Positions 17,896 through 27,244 of a DNA stretch of 64,000 bases are shown here, in pieces; the first letter of the stretch is position 1, and each line of letters starts with the position of its first letter. Location: the NCBI GenBank assembly GCA_958295805.1, contig OY282373.1, forward strand, positions 1,831,001-1,895,000. Direction: 5' to 3'. The position numbers were made by a program, and so were the translations under genes. This DNA is from an uncultured Nitrospirales bacterium (GTDB taxonomy: Bacteria; Nitrospirota; Nitrospiria; Nitrospirales; UBA8639). The notes beneath the pieces are model-generated. The model was not told the origin of the DNA, made no database searches, and saw only the letters and a program-made list of their open reading frames with translations.

Positions 17896-19326
17896 TTATT
17901 GCGAGAGTCGCGTCTTGAGTAAGACGTTGACTTTTTGCGGATTGGCTTTTCCTTTGGACGCTTTCATGACTTGTCCGACGAAGAAGCCGAGTACGCCTTC
18001 TTTGCCGCCCTGATATTGTTCGACTTGTGCCGGATGTTTCTCGATCACGTCATCGACCAAGGCTTGCAACTCGGTTTCATCGGACAGTTGACGAAGACCC
18101 TTGGCTTCCACCAGTTGGGTTGCGGATTGATCGCCGGCGTAGAGTTCAGGGAAAAGCTCCTTGGCAACGTTCAGGCTGATGGTGCCGTCATGCACCAGCC
18201 TCAGTAATTCCACCAGCCGTTCAGGCGACACGGGAGAGGATTCCACGGGCGAGCCGGATTGATTGAGTTCCCGCAATACTTCGCTCATGACAAAGTTGCT
18301 GATGATCTTGGGTTCGGCAAACAGAGCAACGCAGGCTTCAAAATAGTCGGCCAGCGCGCGCGCGCTGGTCAGCACGCCGGCGTCGTAGTCCGGCAACCCG
18401 TAGTCGCTCGTGAATCGCTGATACCGATCCTTGGGCAATTCCTGAATGGTGGATCGCAATCCGTCAACCCACGCGTCGTCAAGGGAAACGGGGAGCAAAT
18501 CAGGGTCGGGAAAATAGCGATAATCATGCGCGTCTTCTTTGCTGCGCATGACCACGGTTTGACCACGGTTGACGTCCCATAATCGGGTTTCCTGGTGAAT
18601 CGTTCCTCCCTCCGTCAGGACTTTGGTCTGCCGGGCGATTTCATACTCAACGGCGTCTTTGACAAACTTGAACGAGTTAATGTTTTTGAGCTCCACCTTG
18701 GTGCCCAAGGCGTCGGACCCCACGGGTCGCAACGACAGGTTGGGTTCACATCGAAGGCTGCCCTGCTCCATGTTGCCGTCGCAGACGTCAAGATACATCA
18801 GCACGTCCCGCAAGGACTTCAGATACGTGACGGCTTCCTCCGCCGAGTGCACGTCCGGCTCGGTCACGATTTCCAACAACGGCGTGCCGGCGCGGTTGAG
18901 ATCAACGAAACTACCGGTGCGCTGATCCGCGTGAAGGTTTTTCCCGGCGTCTTCTTCCAAGTGCGCTCGTCGAATGCCCACCGTTTTGGTCGTGCCGTTC
19001 AGGGTGAGCGCAATCCAGCCGTGCTCACAAATGGGCAGATCGTATTGAGAAATCTGATACCCTTTCGGCAAATCGGGATAGAAATAATTTTTCCGCGCGA
19101 ACTGGTTGGTCGCACGCACGGTACAGTTCAAAGCCAATCCCGTCCGCACGGCCATTTCCACCGCACGGGCATTGACGACGGGAAGCGCCCCGGGTAATCC
19201 CAGACACACCGGACAGGTCTGCGCGTTGGGAGGCAATCCAAACGCCGTCGCACAGCCGCAAAACATTTTCGACCGTGTACGGAGTTGGGCGTGAACTTCT
19301 ATCCCGATAACCGGTTCAAACGTCAC
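17896..19326 (-). CDS. gatB: Asp-tRNA(Asn)/Glu-tRNA(Gln) amidotransferase subunit B
   Basis: GatB phosphorylates the mischarged tRNA-bound Asp or Glu and directs ammonia from GatA to it. At 476 residues it has the usual length. Opening block [19 protein letters not shown], then [53 protein letters not shown] and the C-terminal YqeY-like tail ending [11 protein letters not shown]. The YtxH gene upstream overlaps the gatB start by four bases, and gatA lies two genes upstream, so the subunits are probably co-transcribed. Presence of GatCAB implies indirect charging of tRNA-Asn and/or tRNA-Gln. Confidence 0.97.
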   Translation of the reverse strand: MTFEPVIGIEVHAQLRTRSKMFCGCATAFGLPPNAQTCPVCLGLPGALPVVNARAVEMAVRTGLALNCTVRATNQFARKNYFYPDLPKGYQISQYDLPICEHGWIALTLNGTTKTVGIRRAHLEEDAGKNLHADQRTGSFVDLNRAGTPLLEIVTEPDVHSAEEAVTYLKSLRDVLMYLDVCDGNMEQGSLRCEPNLSLRPVGSDALGTKVELKNINSFKFVKDAVEYEIARQTKVLTEGGTIHQETRLWDVNRGQTVVMRSKEDAHDYRYFPDPDLLPVSLDDAWVDGLRSTIQELPKDRYQRFTSDYGLPDYDAGVLTSARALADYFEACVALFAEPKIISNFVMSEVLRELNQSGSPVESSPVSPERLVELLRLVHDGTISLNVAKELFPELYAGDQSATQLVEAKGLRQLSDETELQALVDDVIEKHPAQVEQYQGGKEGVLGFFVGQVMKASKGKANPQKVNVLLKTRLSQ

Positions 19327-19652
19327 GACGGCAAGTTGGGTCGTTCGGTGGACGAGGGACGATCCTGGTGCATGGCCTCCCGACCCGCGTCAACCGCGTC
19401 TTTGACGATGCCTCCGGCCTCATCCAGAAACTCGCGGCCTTTGGTCACGACCTCATCCCACGTATCCGTCGCTTTGTCCGAAAGATCTCGCAGGTCATCG
19501 CTCGCCCGTCGCGCCATGCGAGAGATCGTTTCCCGCGATTCCCTGCCCGTTTGGGGAGCCAATAAAAAGGCCGTCACGGCGCCCAACGCCATCCCGCTCA
19601 AAAAGGCGACTAGCACGCTGCCGGCCGAGGTGCCGGAACTATTGTTTCCCAT
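19323..19652 (-). CDS. YtxH domain protein
   Basis: A 109-residue protein with a glycine-rich N-terminal membrane helix ([27 protein letters not shown]), the YtxH signature, followed by an amphipathic helical segment with repeated Asp/Glu/Lys ([24 protein letters not shown]). Such proteins are general-stress or envelope-associated in other bacteria; exact role unknown. It overlaps gatB by four bases and the upstream DUF948 gene by 14 bases, so the three are one translational unit. Confidence 0.8.
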   Translation of the reverse strand: MGNNSSGTSAGSVLVAFLSGMALGAVTAFLLAPQTGRESRETISRMARRASDDLRDLSDKATDTWDEVVTKGREFLDEAGGIVKDAVDAGREAMHQDRPSSTERPNLPS

Positions 19653-20043
19653 TCATCTGCCCTCCTTCTTTTTGAACCCGATCTTTAATCGTGGTGGCCG
19701 CGGCCCGCATCCCCAGCAACACGCGTACCAAGTTCGTCACGACAGCCAAGCCTCTCTGCCTCACCACCCCGTGGACTTGCGTCACCGTCTGTCCCACGTC
19801 GCCGATGGCCTTCATCAACACGGAGGCCCGCTCCACCCCTTCCCGCGCCTGCATGGAGATGGCCTGGATGTTTTTATTCGTCTGTCTGACCTCCTTCAGA
19901 ATTCCCGGCAACGCGTCGTTCATCTGCGACAGCAGTTGCTCGGATTGGGACACGGTCCTTCTGATCTGAATCACGGTCGGCACGACGTATCCCACCAACA
20001 CCACAAAGGCGACGGCAATGACAACGACGGCAAACTCAATCAT
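19639..20043 (-). CDS. DUF948 membrane protein
   Basis: A 134-residue protein with an N-terminal membrane helix (VVVIAVAFVVLVGYVVPTVIQ) and a long coiled-coil-like helix with heptad hydrophobics (SEQLLSQMNDALPGILKEV), matching DUF948, whose members often neighbour YtxH genes as here. The C-terminal [13 protein letters not shown] is charged. It probably forms membrane-anchored helical bundles; no enzymatic residues are seen. It ends inside the YtxH gene (14-base overlap) and follows gatA by 12 bases. Confidence 0.8.
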   Translation of the reverse strand: MIEFAVVVIAVAFVVLVGYVVPTVIQIRRTVSQSEQLLSQMNDALPGILKEVRQTNKNIQAISMQAREGVERASVLMKAIGDVGQTVTQVHGVVRQRGLAVVTNLVRVLLGMRAAATTIKDRVQKEGGQMNGKQ

Positions 20044-20055
20044 GCAACACCTTCC

Positions 20056-21525
20056 TTATCGAATACGTGGTCGTTTCTGACGCCACGTTGTTGCCAGTTC
20101 ATAAGCTCGGGCCGCCCGAAGAATGACCTCTTCTTCAAACGGCCGTCCCATGAGTTGCACCCCGATCGGCAATCCTTCACGACTGAACCCACACGGCAAC
20201 GAAATCGCAGGGAGACCGGCGAGACTCGCGGACAGGGTAAAGAGATCCGATAAATACATTTGGAGCGGATCTTCGATTTTTTCACCGAGTTGAAACGCCG
20301 TGGTGGGCGTCACCGGAGTGACGAGCACGTCCACGTCCTCAAAAGCCCGTTCAAAATCTTGTCGAATGAGCGTCCGCACGGCCTGCGCCTTGGCATAATA
20401 GGCGTCATAATACCCGCTGCTCAAGGCGTAGGTGCCGAGCATGATCCGGCGTTTGACCTCAGGCCCGAATCCTTCCTGCCGAGTGGCCCGGTACATCTCC
20501 AGGAGATCGTGACTTTCTTTCGCGCGGAATCCGTATTTCACGCCGTCATATCTGGCCAGATTCGAACTCGCCTCCGCTGTCGCCACCAGATAATAGGTCG
20601 CCACCGCCACCCCGGTGTGCGGCAGAGACACCTCCTGCACGGTTCCACCCAATTCTTCAAGCACCGCGATTGCGTGACACACGGCATCATGCACTTCCTG
20701 ATCGACGCCTTCACCGAAAAATTCAGCGGGGACGCCAATTTTCAGTTTTTTCACGTCTTTCTTTTTCAAGCCCCGGGTAAAATCAGGAACCGGCCCGTTG
20801 GCGGAAGTCGAATCCCGAGGATCATGGCCGGCAATGACGTTCAACATCAACGCGGCGTCCATCACGTCTTTGGTAATCGGCCCGATCTGATCCAGCGAGG
20901 AGGCAAACGCAATCAGCCCATAGCGAGACACCCGGCCATACGTAGGTTTCAAACCGACGACCCCGCAACACGCCGCGGGTTGACGAATCGAGCCGCCGGT
21001 ATCCGTCCCCAGAGCCGCGACGCATTCATCAGCCGCCACGGCCGCCGCGGACCCGCCGCTTGATCCACCCGGCACACAAGTCAGTTTCCAGGGATTTCGA
21101 CTCGGCCCAAACGCCGAATGTTCCGTTGAGGAACCCATCCCGAATTCATCCAGATTGGTTTTCCCGATGAAAAAACATTGATGGGCCCGTAGCGCCTCCA
21201 CCGCCGTGGCGTCATACGGCGGGATAAAACCTCGGAGCATACGAGATCCACAGGTCGTCGGCAGACCTTCCGTACAAATATTATCTTTGATCGCAATGGG
21301 CATCGCCATCATCGGCATGGTCTTTCGCCACGTTCCCATCGTTTCATCCAGCGTCCTGGCCGCAGACAACAGCGACTCTTTCTCATTCACCGTAATGTAG
21401 GCTTTGACTTTGGATTCCACCACGCTGATTCGAAGAAAGTAGGCGCGGACGATCTCCGTGGCACTGACGTCGCCTCGCGTAAATCGATCCTGAAGCTCTT
21501 TCAGAGTCCACTTAACAAGTGACAT
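20056..21525 (-). CDS. gatA: Asp-tRNA(Asn)/Glu-tRNA(Gln) amidotransferase subunit A
   Basis: Amidase-signature enzyme that releases ammonia from glutamine for GatB. The 489-residue product shows the Ser-cisSer-Lys triad region: PIAIKDNICTEG (Lys), CVPGGSSGGSAAAVAADE (cis-Ser) and LGTDTGGSIRQPAACCGVVG (nucleophile Ser). GLKPTYGRVSRYGLIAFASS follows. The ATG at 21525 gives MSLVKWTLKELQDRF, matching family N-termini; a 14-codon upstream extension has no similarity. It is upstream of DUF948, YtxH and gatB and downstream of panD. Confidence 0.97.
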   Translation of the reverse strand: MSLVKWTLKELQDRFTRGDVSATEIVRAYFLRISVVESKVKAYITVNEKESLLSAARTLDETMGTWRKTMPMMAMPIAIKDNICTEGLPTTCGSRMLRGFIPPYDATAVEALRAHQCFFIGKTNLDEFGMGSSTEHSAFGPSRNPWKLTCVPGGSSGGSAAAVAADECVAALGTDTGGSIRQPAACCGVVGLKPTYGRVSRYGLIAFASSLDQIGPITKDVMDAALMLNVIAGHDPRDSTSANGPVPDFTRGLKKKDVKKLKIGVPAEFFGEGVDQEVHDAVCHAIAVLEELGGTVQEVSLPHTGVAVATYYLVATAEASSNLARYDGVKYGFRAKESHDLLEMYRATRQEGFGPEVKRRIMLGTYALSSGYYDAYYAKAQAVRTLIRQDFERAFEDVDVLVTPVTPTTAFQLGEKIEDPLQMYLSDLFTLSASLAGLPAISLPCGFSREGLPIGVQLMGRPFEEEVILRAARAYELATTWRQKRPRIR

Positions 21526-21600
21526 GCGAAAAATACAGAAAGGGCCGACACCCGTGGAGAGGATCAAAAGCAGACCAGATGATCTGAATCTCCTGGGCGA

Positions 21601-21957
21601 TTACGAGCAATTGATGATCTGATTCCGTTCATCTACTTGAATGATCTTCGGGCAATGACGCTTGGCTTCGTCCTCGTTGTAATATTCATAACAAAAAATA
21701 ATGATCTGATCCCCCGTCACCCCTTTTCGAGCGGTGGGGCCATTGAGCACGACCTCGCCGGACCCGCGCTTGCCGTTGATCGCGTAGGTGGTAAACCGCT
21801 CGCCGTTGTTCAAATTCGAGACCATAACCAGTTCATAGGGCAAAATGCCCGCGGCATCCAACAAATCTTCATCGACCGTCAAGCTGCCCTCGTATTCCAG
21901 GCAGGCATCCGTCACCACCACCCGATGAATTTTAGCCCGCAACATGTGACGTAACAT
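21601..21957 (-). CDS. panD: aspartate 1-decarboxylase precursor
   Basis: Pyruvoyl enzyme that makes beta-alanine for pantothenate and CoA synthesis. The 118-residue proenzyme has the start MLRHMLRAKIHRV and the self-cleavage site YEGSLT, where Gly24-Ser25 is split to form the pyruvoyl group. YAINGKRGSGEVVLNG and TARKGVTGDQIIIF are core blocks. It lies between gatA and gatC, which suggests co-expression by position rather than pathway. Confidence 0.96.
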   Translation of the reverse strand: MLRHMLRAKIHRVVVTDACLEYEGSLTVDEDLLDAAGILPYELVMVSNLNNGERFTTYAINGKRGSGEVVLNGPTARKGVTGDQIIIFCYEYYNEDEAKRHCPKIIQVDERNQIINCS

Positions 21958-21975
21958 AAGCGCGTCCTCGATTTT

Positions 21976-22278
21976 CTAGCGATCACGAATAATGTGCGGG
22001 ACGTGAAAAAATCCATCGACCGCCTCAGGCGCGTTGCGCAACGCTTGCTCCTGGGAGAGCGACGGCCGCACCTCATCGTCCCGTAACGTCCCGGCGTCGT
22101 CTGCCACGACGGAAGTCGTCGGACAAACACCGGTGGTATCGACTGCATTTAACTCTTCCACGTACTTCAAAATATTGCTCAGTTGAAGAGTGAACTGCTC
22201 TGATTCTTCCCGGGTCAGTTGAAGCCTGGCCAATTCCGCCACGTGCTCGACTTCTTCTTGACTGATGGTAACGTTCAT
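21976..22278 (-). CDS. gatC: Asp-tRNA(Asn)/Glu-tRNA(Gln) amidotransferase subunit C
   Basis: Small stabilising subunit (100 residues) that wraps around GatA and GatB. It opens with ISQEEVEHVAELARLQLTRE and has LSNILKYVEELNAVDTTGV and the C-terminal APEAVDGFFHVPHIIRDR, all diagnostic. It is the first gene of the gatC-panD-gatA-DUF948-YtxH-gatB series, separated from panD by 18 bases. Confidence 0.95.
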   Translation of the reverse strand: MNVTISQEEVEHVAELARLQLTREESEQFTLQLSNILKYVEELNAVDTTGVCPTTSVVADDAGTLRDDEVRPSLSQEQALRNAPEAVDGFFHVPHIIRDR

Positions 22279-22443
22279 TGACGGCCGTCTGTTCCCTGAC
22301 GGATGGATTCACCGACTCGGAATCGTGGCATCCATTGTAGCATTTCGACCTGAACCAGGACAAAGCAGAAGCGTCGTTGTACCACGAAGGCCGATCAAAA
22401 AGCTATTCGTGCCGGGACTCACCCTTCCCCTTTCCCCCATCTA

Positions 22444-22474
22444 CCCTCCTTTGGAAGAAGGGGTCAGAGGAGGG
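22444..22474. repeat. GC-rich imperfect inverted repeat between gatC and radC
   Basis: The 216-base gap between radC and gatC holds no gene. CCCTCCT at 22444-22450 pairs with AGGAGGG at 22468-22474, within a pyrimidine-rich stretch (CCCTTCCCCTTTCCCCC). It resembles the other CCCTCACCCC-type palindromes in this window in composition. There is no T-run to make a classical terminator for radC transcripts. Confidence 0.4.
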
Positions 22475-22494
22475 AGCCCCGTTTGGCATTCGAC

Positions 22495-23211
22495 CTAGAG
22501 CCGAGAACCGGACGGGCGGGACATCCACCCCTCATCGGCAAAAGAGACGTAGCGTCCATCTCCGATGATGACGTGGTCAAGCACCTGCACGCCCAGAATT
22601 TCACCGGCCTCTTGTAACCGCGTCGTTAACACCCGATCCTCCCTGCTCGGCTTCGGATCTCCGCTTGGATGGTTGTGCAACACGATCACGGCAGCGGCCG
22701 ACGCACGGACGGCTTCATTGAACACCTCCCGCGGATGCACCAGACTGCTGTTCAACGTCCCTTCGGATATCGTGCGTTCCTGAATCACCGCGTGTTTGGT
22801 ATCAAGCAGGATCACCTTGAAGACCTCCTTCCGGAGGTCCCTCAAATGCGGATAATAATGATCAAAGACCGTTTGGCTGTGGGTAATGACCGTCCCTTCC
22901 GTCAGCGGAGTGGATAACACGCGTTTCCCCAGTTCAATGGCCGCCTTGATTTGGGCTGCTTTGGCGGGTCCGATGCCCGGCACCTTGCAGAGTTCCTCCC
23001 CGCTTCGATTCGCCAACCCTTTCAACCCTCCCAGATGAGCCAGCAGATCCATGCCCACTTCAACCGCCGACTTGTCATGCTTCCCTACCCGAAGCACAAT
23101 GGCCAACAGTTGGCCGTCCGTCAGCGACGCTGCCCCTTTTGCCAACAACCGCTCCCGTGGCCGTTCACCTTCCGGCCACTGCGCAATCCCTTTTGAAGAG
23201 AGTTTCCCCAT
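22495..23211 (-). CDS. radC: RadC family protein (JAB/MPN domain)
   Basis: A 238-residue protein with an N-terminal helix-hairpin-helix region (SGEELCKVPGIGPAKAAQIKAA) and a C-terminal JAB1/MPN metalloprotease-like domain: EVFKVILLDTKHAVI, STGTLN-like SEGTLNSSLVHPREVF, and VLHNHPSGDPKPSRED, which holds the HxHx7-10D metal motif. Historically linked with DNA repair; the biochemical role is still uncertain. It stands alone, divergent from rsmD. Confidence 0.93.
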   Translation of the reverse strand: MGKLSSKGIAQWPEGERPRERLLAKGAASLTDGQLLAIVLRVGKHDKSAVEVGMDLLAHLGGLKGLANRSGEELCKVPGIGPAKAAQIKAAIELGKRVLSTPLTEGTVITHSQTVFDHYYPHLRDLRKEVFKVILLDTKHAVIQERTISEGTLNSSLVHPREVFNEAVRASAAAVIVLHNHPSGDPKPSREDRVLTTRLQEAGEILGVQVLDHVIIGDGRYVSFADEGWMSRPSGSRL

Positions 23212-23372
23212 CCACGCCTTTCACGTCCGAAGGCCGGACATTTGCCGACCGGACAATGCCCGAAATGTAGACCACCTCCTCCACCCTGTCAAAGAGGACG
23301 AGGTATCGGCCGACGCGTCTTGCCGCTGAAAAAATCGGTGTGCTACTGTTGTTCGTTCAGATGGATTCAGCC

Positions 23373-23954
23373 ATGCGCGTGGTAGCCGGCACACAAAAAG
23401 GTCGTCACATCAAGAACCCGCAAGGATGGGACTGTCGTCCCACCTCTGCCCGCGTCCGAGAAGCCCTGTTCTCGATCCTGTCCGCTCACACCGCGGGAGC
23501 ACAGGTCCTGGACCTCTACGCCGGAACCGGGGCATTAGGCCTTGAATCATTGAGTCGAGGGGCCAGACACGTGGTGTTCGTGGAAAATCAAGCCAAGACC
23601 GTGCGGCTCCTTCGTGAAAATATCGAACGTTGTGGATATACCCGGCAGTGCGTCGTCCTCACACGAGACGTGGAAACCTTCTTAACCGCGCCTCCGACGT
23701 GGGATGAACCTCCGGCGTTTGATCTCGTGTTTGCCGATCCACCGTACCAACGCACCGACCTGACGCAATTCCTGGAACGCCTCAGCCTGAGCGGAACACT
23801 CGCGCCCGCCGGCCGAGCCATTCTCGAACATGGGACCAAGCGCCCGGTCCCGACCCGCGTCGGATCACTCGCACAAACGCGCCAGGCACGGTACGGCGAC
23901 ACCACGTTGACCTTTTATCAACGCATACCCGAAGCTGAAGTCATATGCGAATAG
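23373..23954 (+). CDS. rsmD: 16S rRNA (guanine966-N2)-methyltransferase RsmD
   Basis: Methylates G966 of 16S rRNA. The protein starts MRVVAGTQKGRHI and shows RPTSARVREALFSIL, VLDLYAGTGALGLESLSRGA (AdoMet site) and FDLVFADPPYQ (catalytic DPPY). ATG at 23373 matches the family start; ATG at 23361 and GTG at 23340 are alternatives without a ribosome site. It overlaps coaD by ten bases, a very common pairing. Confidence 0.95.
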   Translation: MRVVAGTQKGRHIKNPQGWDCRPTSARVREALFSILSAHTAGAQVLDLYAGTGALGLESLSRGARHVVFVENQAKTVRLLRENIERCGYTRQCVVLTRDVETFLTAPPTWDEPPAFDLVFADPPYQRTDLTQFLERLSLSGTLAPAGRAILEHGTKRPVPTRVGSLAQTRQARYGDTTLTFYQRIPEAEVICE

Positions 23955-24433
23955 CCGTCTATTCAGGCACCTTCGACCCCATTACCCGTGGGCACACGGA
24001 CATTGTCAGTCGCAGTCTTCGGATCTTCGACCGGTTGATCCTGGCCGTGGCGCCCAATCCACGGAAAGAACCGCTTCTCCCCCTTGCGGACCGAGTCGAA
24101 CTGGCCCAAATCGCCACCAAAAACTTTCCCAACGTGACGGTCGAATCGTTCAACGGCCTCCTGGTCGAATACGTCCGACAACGCGGGGCCCAGGCCATCA
24201 TTCGAGGACTCCGGGCGGTCTCCGACTTTGAACACGAGTTCCAAATGGCCTTACTCAACCGGAAACTGGATGATCGGCTGGAAACGGTCTTTCTGATGCC
24301 GAGCGAAGAATATTCGTATCTCACCTCCAGCATCGTCAAAGAACTGGCCTTGTTCGGAGGAGCGTTGGACGCCTTTCTCATCCCGGAAGTGGCGGACCAT
24401 CTCCGCAAACACTATGGACGTCACGCACCATGA
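23945..24433 (+). CDS. coaD: phosphopantetheine adenylyltransferase
   Basis: Transfers AMP to 4'-phosphopantetheine in the penultimate step of CoA synthesis. The 162-residue product has YSGTFDPITRGHTDIV (the HxGH nucleotidyl-transferase region), NGLLVEYVRQRGAQAIIRGLRAVSDFEHEFQMA, and PSEEYSYLTSSIVKELA, the family signature. It overlaps rsmD upstream by ten bases and the aminotransferase downstream by four bases (ATGA), giving a compact three-gene unit. Confidence 0.97.
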   Translation: MRIAVYSGTFDPITRGHTDIVSRSLRIFDRLILAVAPNPRKEPLLPLADRVELAQIATKNFPNVTVESFNGLLVEYVRQRGAQAIIRGLRAVSDFEHEFQMALLNRKLDDRLETVFLMPSEEYSYLTSSIVKELALFGGALDAFLIPEVADHLRKHYGRHAP

Positions 24434-25623
24434 AACTCGCCGACCGAACCACGCGCATTGTGCCTTCACCCACGCTGAAAGTCTCGGCTACCGCGAAAAC
24501 CATGGCGGCGCAGGGCATTGACGTCATTGATTTTTCCGCGGGAGAACCGGCCTTTGATACCCCAGATTTCGTGAAAGAGGCCGCCCACTCGGCAATCGCA
24601 GCCGGGTTTACCAAATACACGCCGGCATCAGGCATTGATGAACTCAAACGGGCCATTTGTGACAAACTGTCACGCGACCAGGGCATTCAATACGAACCGT
24701 CTCACATTCTGGTTTCCTGCGGAGCCAAGCACACCCTCTACAATCTGGCCCAAGCCCTGTTAAATCCCGGAGATGAAGTCATCATTCCTGCCCCGTATTG
24801 GGTTTCCTACCCTGATATCGTCCGCCTGGCCGACGGACAACCGGTTATGCTCGAAACCAGAGAAGCCGACGGGTACGCCATTGACCCTCAACGATTAGAA
24901 GCCTGTATCACCCCTCGCACCAAGGCACTCATCCTCAACGGCCCGTCCAATCCGACCGGTGCCGTGTATGACCGGAAGACGCTTGAAGCCGTGGCCGACG
25001 TGGCAACGCGCCATGACGTGCTGGTGGTATCCGACGAAATCTACGAAAAACTGGTCTATGAAGACACGCCGTGCATGAGTATCGTGACCGCGGTCCCGGA
25101 AATGGCCGGCCGGACGCTCGTCGTGAACGGAGTGTCCAAGGCCTTTGCCATGACCGGGTGGCGTATCGGCTACGCAGCGGGACCGCAAGCGTTAATCACC
25201 GCCATGGCCAACGTTCAAAGCCAGAGCACCTCGAATCCAACGTCAATCTCACAAAAAGCAGCGGTGGCCGCACTCCACGGCGGCACACAATTTTTCACCG
25301 AGCTGCTTGATGACCTCACGCCGAAGCGTCGCCTCATCGTTGACGCGCTCAACGCCATCCCGGGCCTGACCTGTCCAACCCCGGCAGGGGCCTTTTACGT
25401 GTTTCCCAACGTATCAGGCCTCTTCGGCAAACGCCACGCCAACGGCACGATTGCCTCGGCAACGGACCTGGCCGCCTATCTATTAACCGACACCCATCTC
25501 GCGTGCGTCTCAGGCGAACCCTTCGGCAGCGTCAACCATCTCCGGTTGACCTATACCCCGACGATCGAAACCATCCAACGCGGCCTGACAAAACTCAAGA
25601 CGGCCGTGCAGAATCTCTCGTGA
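24430..25623 (+). CDS. pyridoxal-phosphate aminotransferase, aspartate type
   Basis: A 397-residue fold-type I class I/II aminotransferase of the AspB subfamily. It opens LADRTTRIVPSPTLKVSATAK and shows DFSAGEPAFDTPDFV, NGPSNPTGAVY, SDEIYEKLVYED and VVNGVSKAFAMTGWRIGYAA, where the Lys forms the internal aldimine and the Arg in the RIGY block binds phosphate. LRLTY near the end carries the substrate-carboxylate Arg. Most such enzymes use aspartate and 2-oxoglutarate; some also act on prephenate. It overlaps coaD by four bases. Confidence 0.93.
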   Translation: MKLADRTTRIVPSPTLKVSATAKTMAAQGIDVIDFSAGEPAFDTPDFVKEAAHSAIAAGFTKYTPASGIDELKRAICDKLSRDQGIQYEPSHILVSCGAKHTLYNLAQALLNPGDEVIIPAPYWVSYPDIVRLADGQPVMLETREADGYAIDPQRLEACITPRTKALILNGPSNPTGAVYDRKTLEAVADVATRHDVLVVSDEIYEKLVYEDTPCMSIVTAVPEMAGRTLVVNGVSKAFAMTGWRIGYAAGPQALITAMANVQSQSTSNPTSISQKAAVAALHGGTQFFTELLDDLTPKRRLIVDALNAIPGLTCPTPAGAFYVFPNVSGLFGKRHANGTIASATDLAAYLLTDTHLACVSGEPFGSVNHLRLTYTPTIETIQRGLTKLKTAVQNLS

Positions 25624-25703
25624 CGCCCACAAGGGCTTAACTTCGGTAGAAAACACGTTATTGAGAAAAGCCATGAAGTGGTTGGTAAAAAAGGAGGAAA
25701 TCC

Positions 25704-26084
25704 GTGCCGATCTACGAATATGAATGTGAAACCTGTCATCATCAATTTGAAGTCCAACAAAAATTTTCCGATCCTCCCGTTGAGACGTGCGGCAAATGCG
25801 GGAATGGCGTGCGAAAACTCATCTCGGCTCCGGGCATCATGTTCAAAGGCACGGGCTGGTACGTCACGGACTACTCCAACAAGCTGAAAGATCCCAGCCA
25901 GACCAAGCCCAGTGAAGGAAGTGAAAAGAGTGAAAAGGACGGGGCCAAGAGTGGGGAAAAAGCAGAGAGCCCATCTGCAAAGAGTGAATCCGGCACGACC
26001 GCTCAACCACCATCCTCGTCACCCTCATCACCATCAAGCTCACCCCCCTCAAACACAGGGTCCTCGCCAAAAGCCACCACCTGA
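25704..26084 (+). CDS. FmdB family zinc-ribbon protein with low-complexity tail
   Basis: A 126-residue protein from a GTG start with GGAGGAAATCC directly upstream. Residues 1-45 form a zinc ribbon: PIYEYECETCHHQFEV and ETCGKCGNGVRKL give two CxxC pairs, the FmdB/regulatory-protein family pattern. SAPGIMFKGTGWYVTDY follows, as is usual for the family. The last 60 residues are disordered, rich in Ser, Pro and Lys (SSSPSSPSSSPPSNTGSS). FmdB proteins were named from formamidase operons, but the general function is unknown. The next gene is an IS30 transposase on the other strand. Confidence 0.88.
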   Translation: MPIYEYECETCHHQFEVQQKFSDPPVETCGKCGNGVRKLISAPGIMFKGTGWYVTDYSNKLKDPSQTKPSEGSEKSEKDGAKSGEKAESPSAKSESGTTAQPPSSSPSSPSSSPPSNTGSSPKATT

Positions 26085-26181
26085 CGCCGGTTCAATTATC
26101 TCCCTCACCCATCTGCCGTACCTGATAGACGGGAGAGAGGGCGAGACCAAGAGCGAGACAGGGCAGGCCCGAGAGCGAGGC

Positions 26182-26259
26182 CGGGATGCTACTGGCATTC
26201 TGACCCCCATTGACATTCCTACCCCCCCCCCCATTGTCATTCCCGTGTCAACGGGAATG
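26182..26259. repeat. repeat block flanking the IS30 element, left side
   Basis: CGGGATGCTACTGGCATT at 26182-26199 is repeated exactly at 27423-27440 on the other side of the insertion sequence, and both are followed within 50 bases by CCCCATTGTCATTCCCG. An 11-C homopolymer runs at 26222-26232. A palindrome with arms CATTCCCGT and ACGGGAATG occupies 26238-26259, immediately next to the IS end. Confidence 0.7.
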
Positions 26260-27244
26260 TGGATTCACATTTCAAGTGCAACACTTGGTGGATAAAAACC
26301 TCCGCGGGCGTGGCATACCCGAGGCACTTCCGCGGGGTGTGGTTGTAAGCGTGGACCAGGTGATGAAACCGCTGGTCGGACAGGGTGGCCAGGTCGGTTT
26401 TGCGGGGCAGGGTGCGGCGCAGGCGGCCGATGGCATTCTCGACGCCGCCTTTCTGCCAGGGGGCGTAAAAGTCACAGAAGAAGGTCTCAATGCCGAGGGC
26501 ATGGAGGCGATGATGAGAGGCGAACTCCGTCCCATTGTCGAAGGTGACGGTCTGGCGGCCGTGAGGGGGCATCGGGGTGAGGAGGTGGGTGAGGGCGTGG
26601 GCGATGGGGGCGGCGGCTTTGCCCGGGGGGCGCACGGCCAGGAGGAGGCGGGAGGTGCGTTCGTGGAGAGTGAGGACGGCTTGGCCGTAGGTGCGGAAGA
26701 GCATCAGATCGGCTTCCCAATGGCCCGGGGTCTGGCGGTCGGCGGCTGCGGCGGGGCGGTCGGCGAGGGGGCGGCGGTGAGCCATCAAGGCGGCGGGGCT
26801 GCGACGTGTGCGTCGGCGGCCGCGGGTGGCTTTGGCGTGAGGCAGATAGTGGCGCCAGGCATAGGTTTTTGTCCGGGCGATCTGAGCGTAGAGGAAGCGG
26901 TAGATGGTTTCGTGCGAGAGGACGGGGCGCCCGGCGTCGCGGGCGAGGCGGCCTGCGACTTGCTCGGGGGTCCAGCCCTGTTGCAGGCGGGTGAGGACTG
27001 TGGTGCGGAGGGGGGCATCGCGATCCAGCTTGGCGCCGCGCCACCGGCGGGCGCGGGCCTGCTGCTCGGCATAGCGGGGCTGGTAGCCCTCGGTGCGGGA
27101 GCGATTGCGCTTCATTTCGCGAGCCACGGTTGATGGCGGGCGATCCAGAGTTGCCGCGATTTGCCGGAGCGAGCGCCCGTCGGCGTGTAAGCGGGCCAAG
27201 TCACATCGGTCTTCCAGGGTGAGGTGGTGATAGTGGGTTCCCAT
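26237..27244 (-). CDS. IS30 family transposase
   Basis: A 335-residue DDE transposase. The N-terminal helix-turn-helix reads LTLEDRCDLARLHADGRSLRQIA with STVAREMKRN after it; the catalytic residues are in PGHWEADLM (first D), VTFDNGTEFASH (second D) and QKGGVENAIGRLRR (E). GWTPEQVAGRL and SHETIYRFLY are further IS30 marks. The last ten codons lie outside the IS end and are supplied by the neighbouring CATTCCCG palindrome, so the natural stop codon may have been lost or lies beyond the terminal repeat by design. The frame looks intact. Confidence 0.95.
   Translation of the reverse strand: MGTHYHHLTLEDRCDLARLHADGRSLRQIAATLDRPPSTVAREMKRNRSRTEGYQPRYAEQQARARRWRGAKLDRDAPLRTTVLTRLQQGWTPEQVAGRLARDAGRPVLSHETIYRFLYAQIARTKTYAWRHYLPHAKATRGRRRTRRSPAALMAHRRPLADRPAAAADRQTPGHWEADLMLFRTYGQAVLTLHERTSRLLLAVRPPGKAAAPIAHALTHLLTPMPPHGRQTVTFDNGTEFASHHRLHALGIETFFCDFYAPWQKGGVENAIGRLRRTLPRKTDLATLSDQRFHHLVHAYNHTPRKCLGYATPAEVFIHQVLHLKCESTFPLTRE

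Noticed and set aside
26210-27133. Long plus-strand ORF of 307 codons antisense to the IS30 transposase
   Set aside because: Glycine/alanine-rich composition and full overlap with the transposase show it is a frame shadow caused by high GC.
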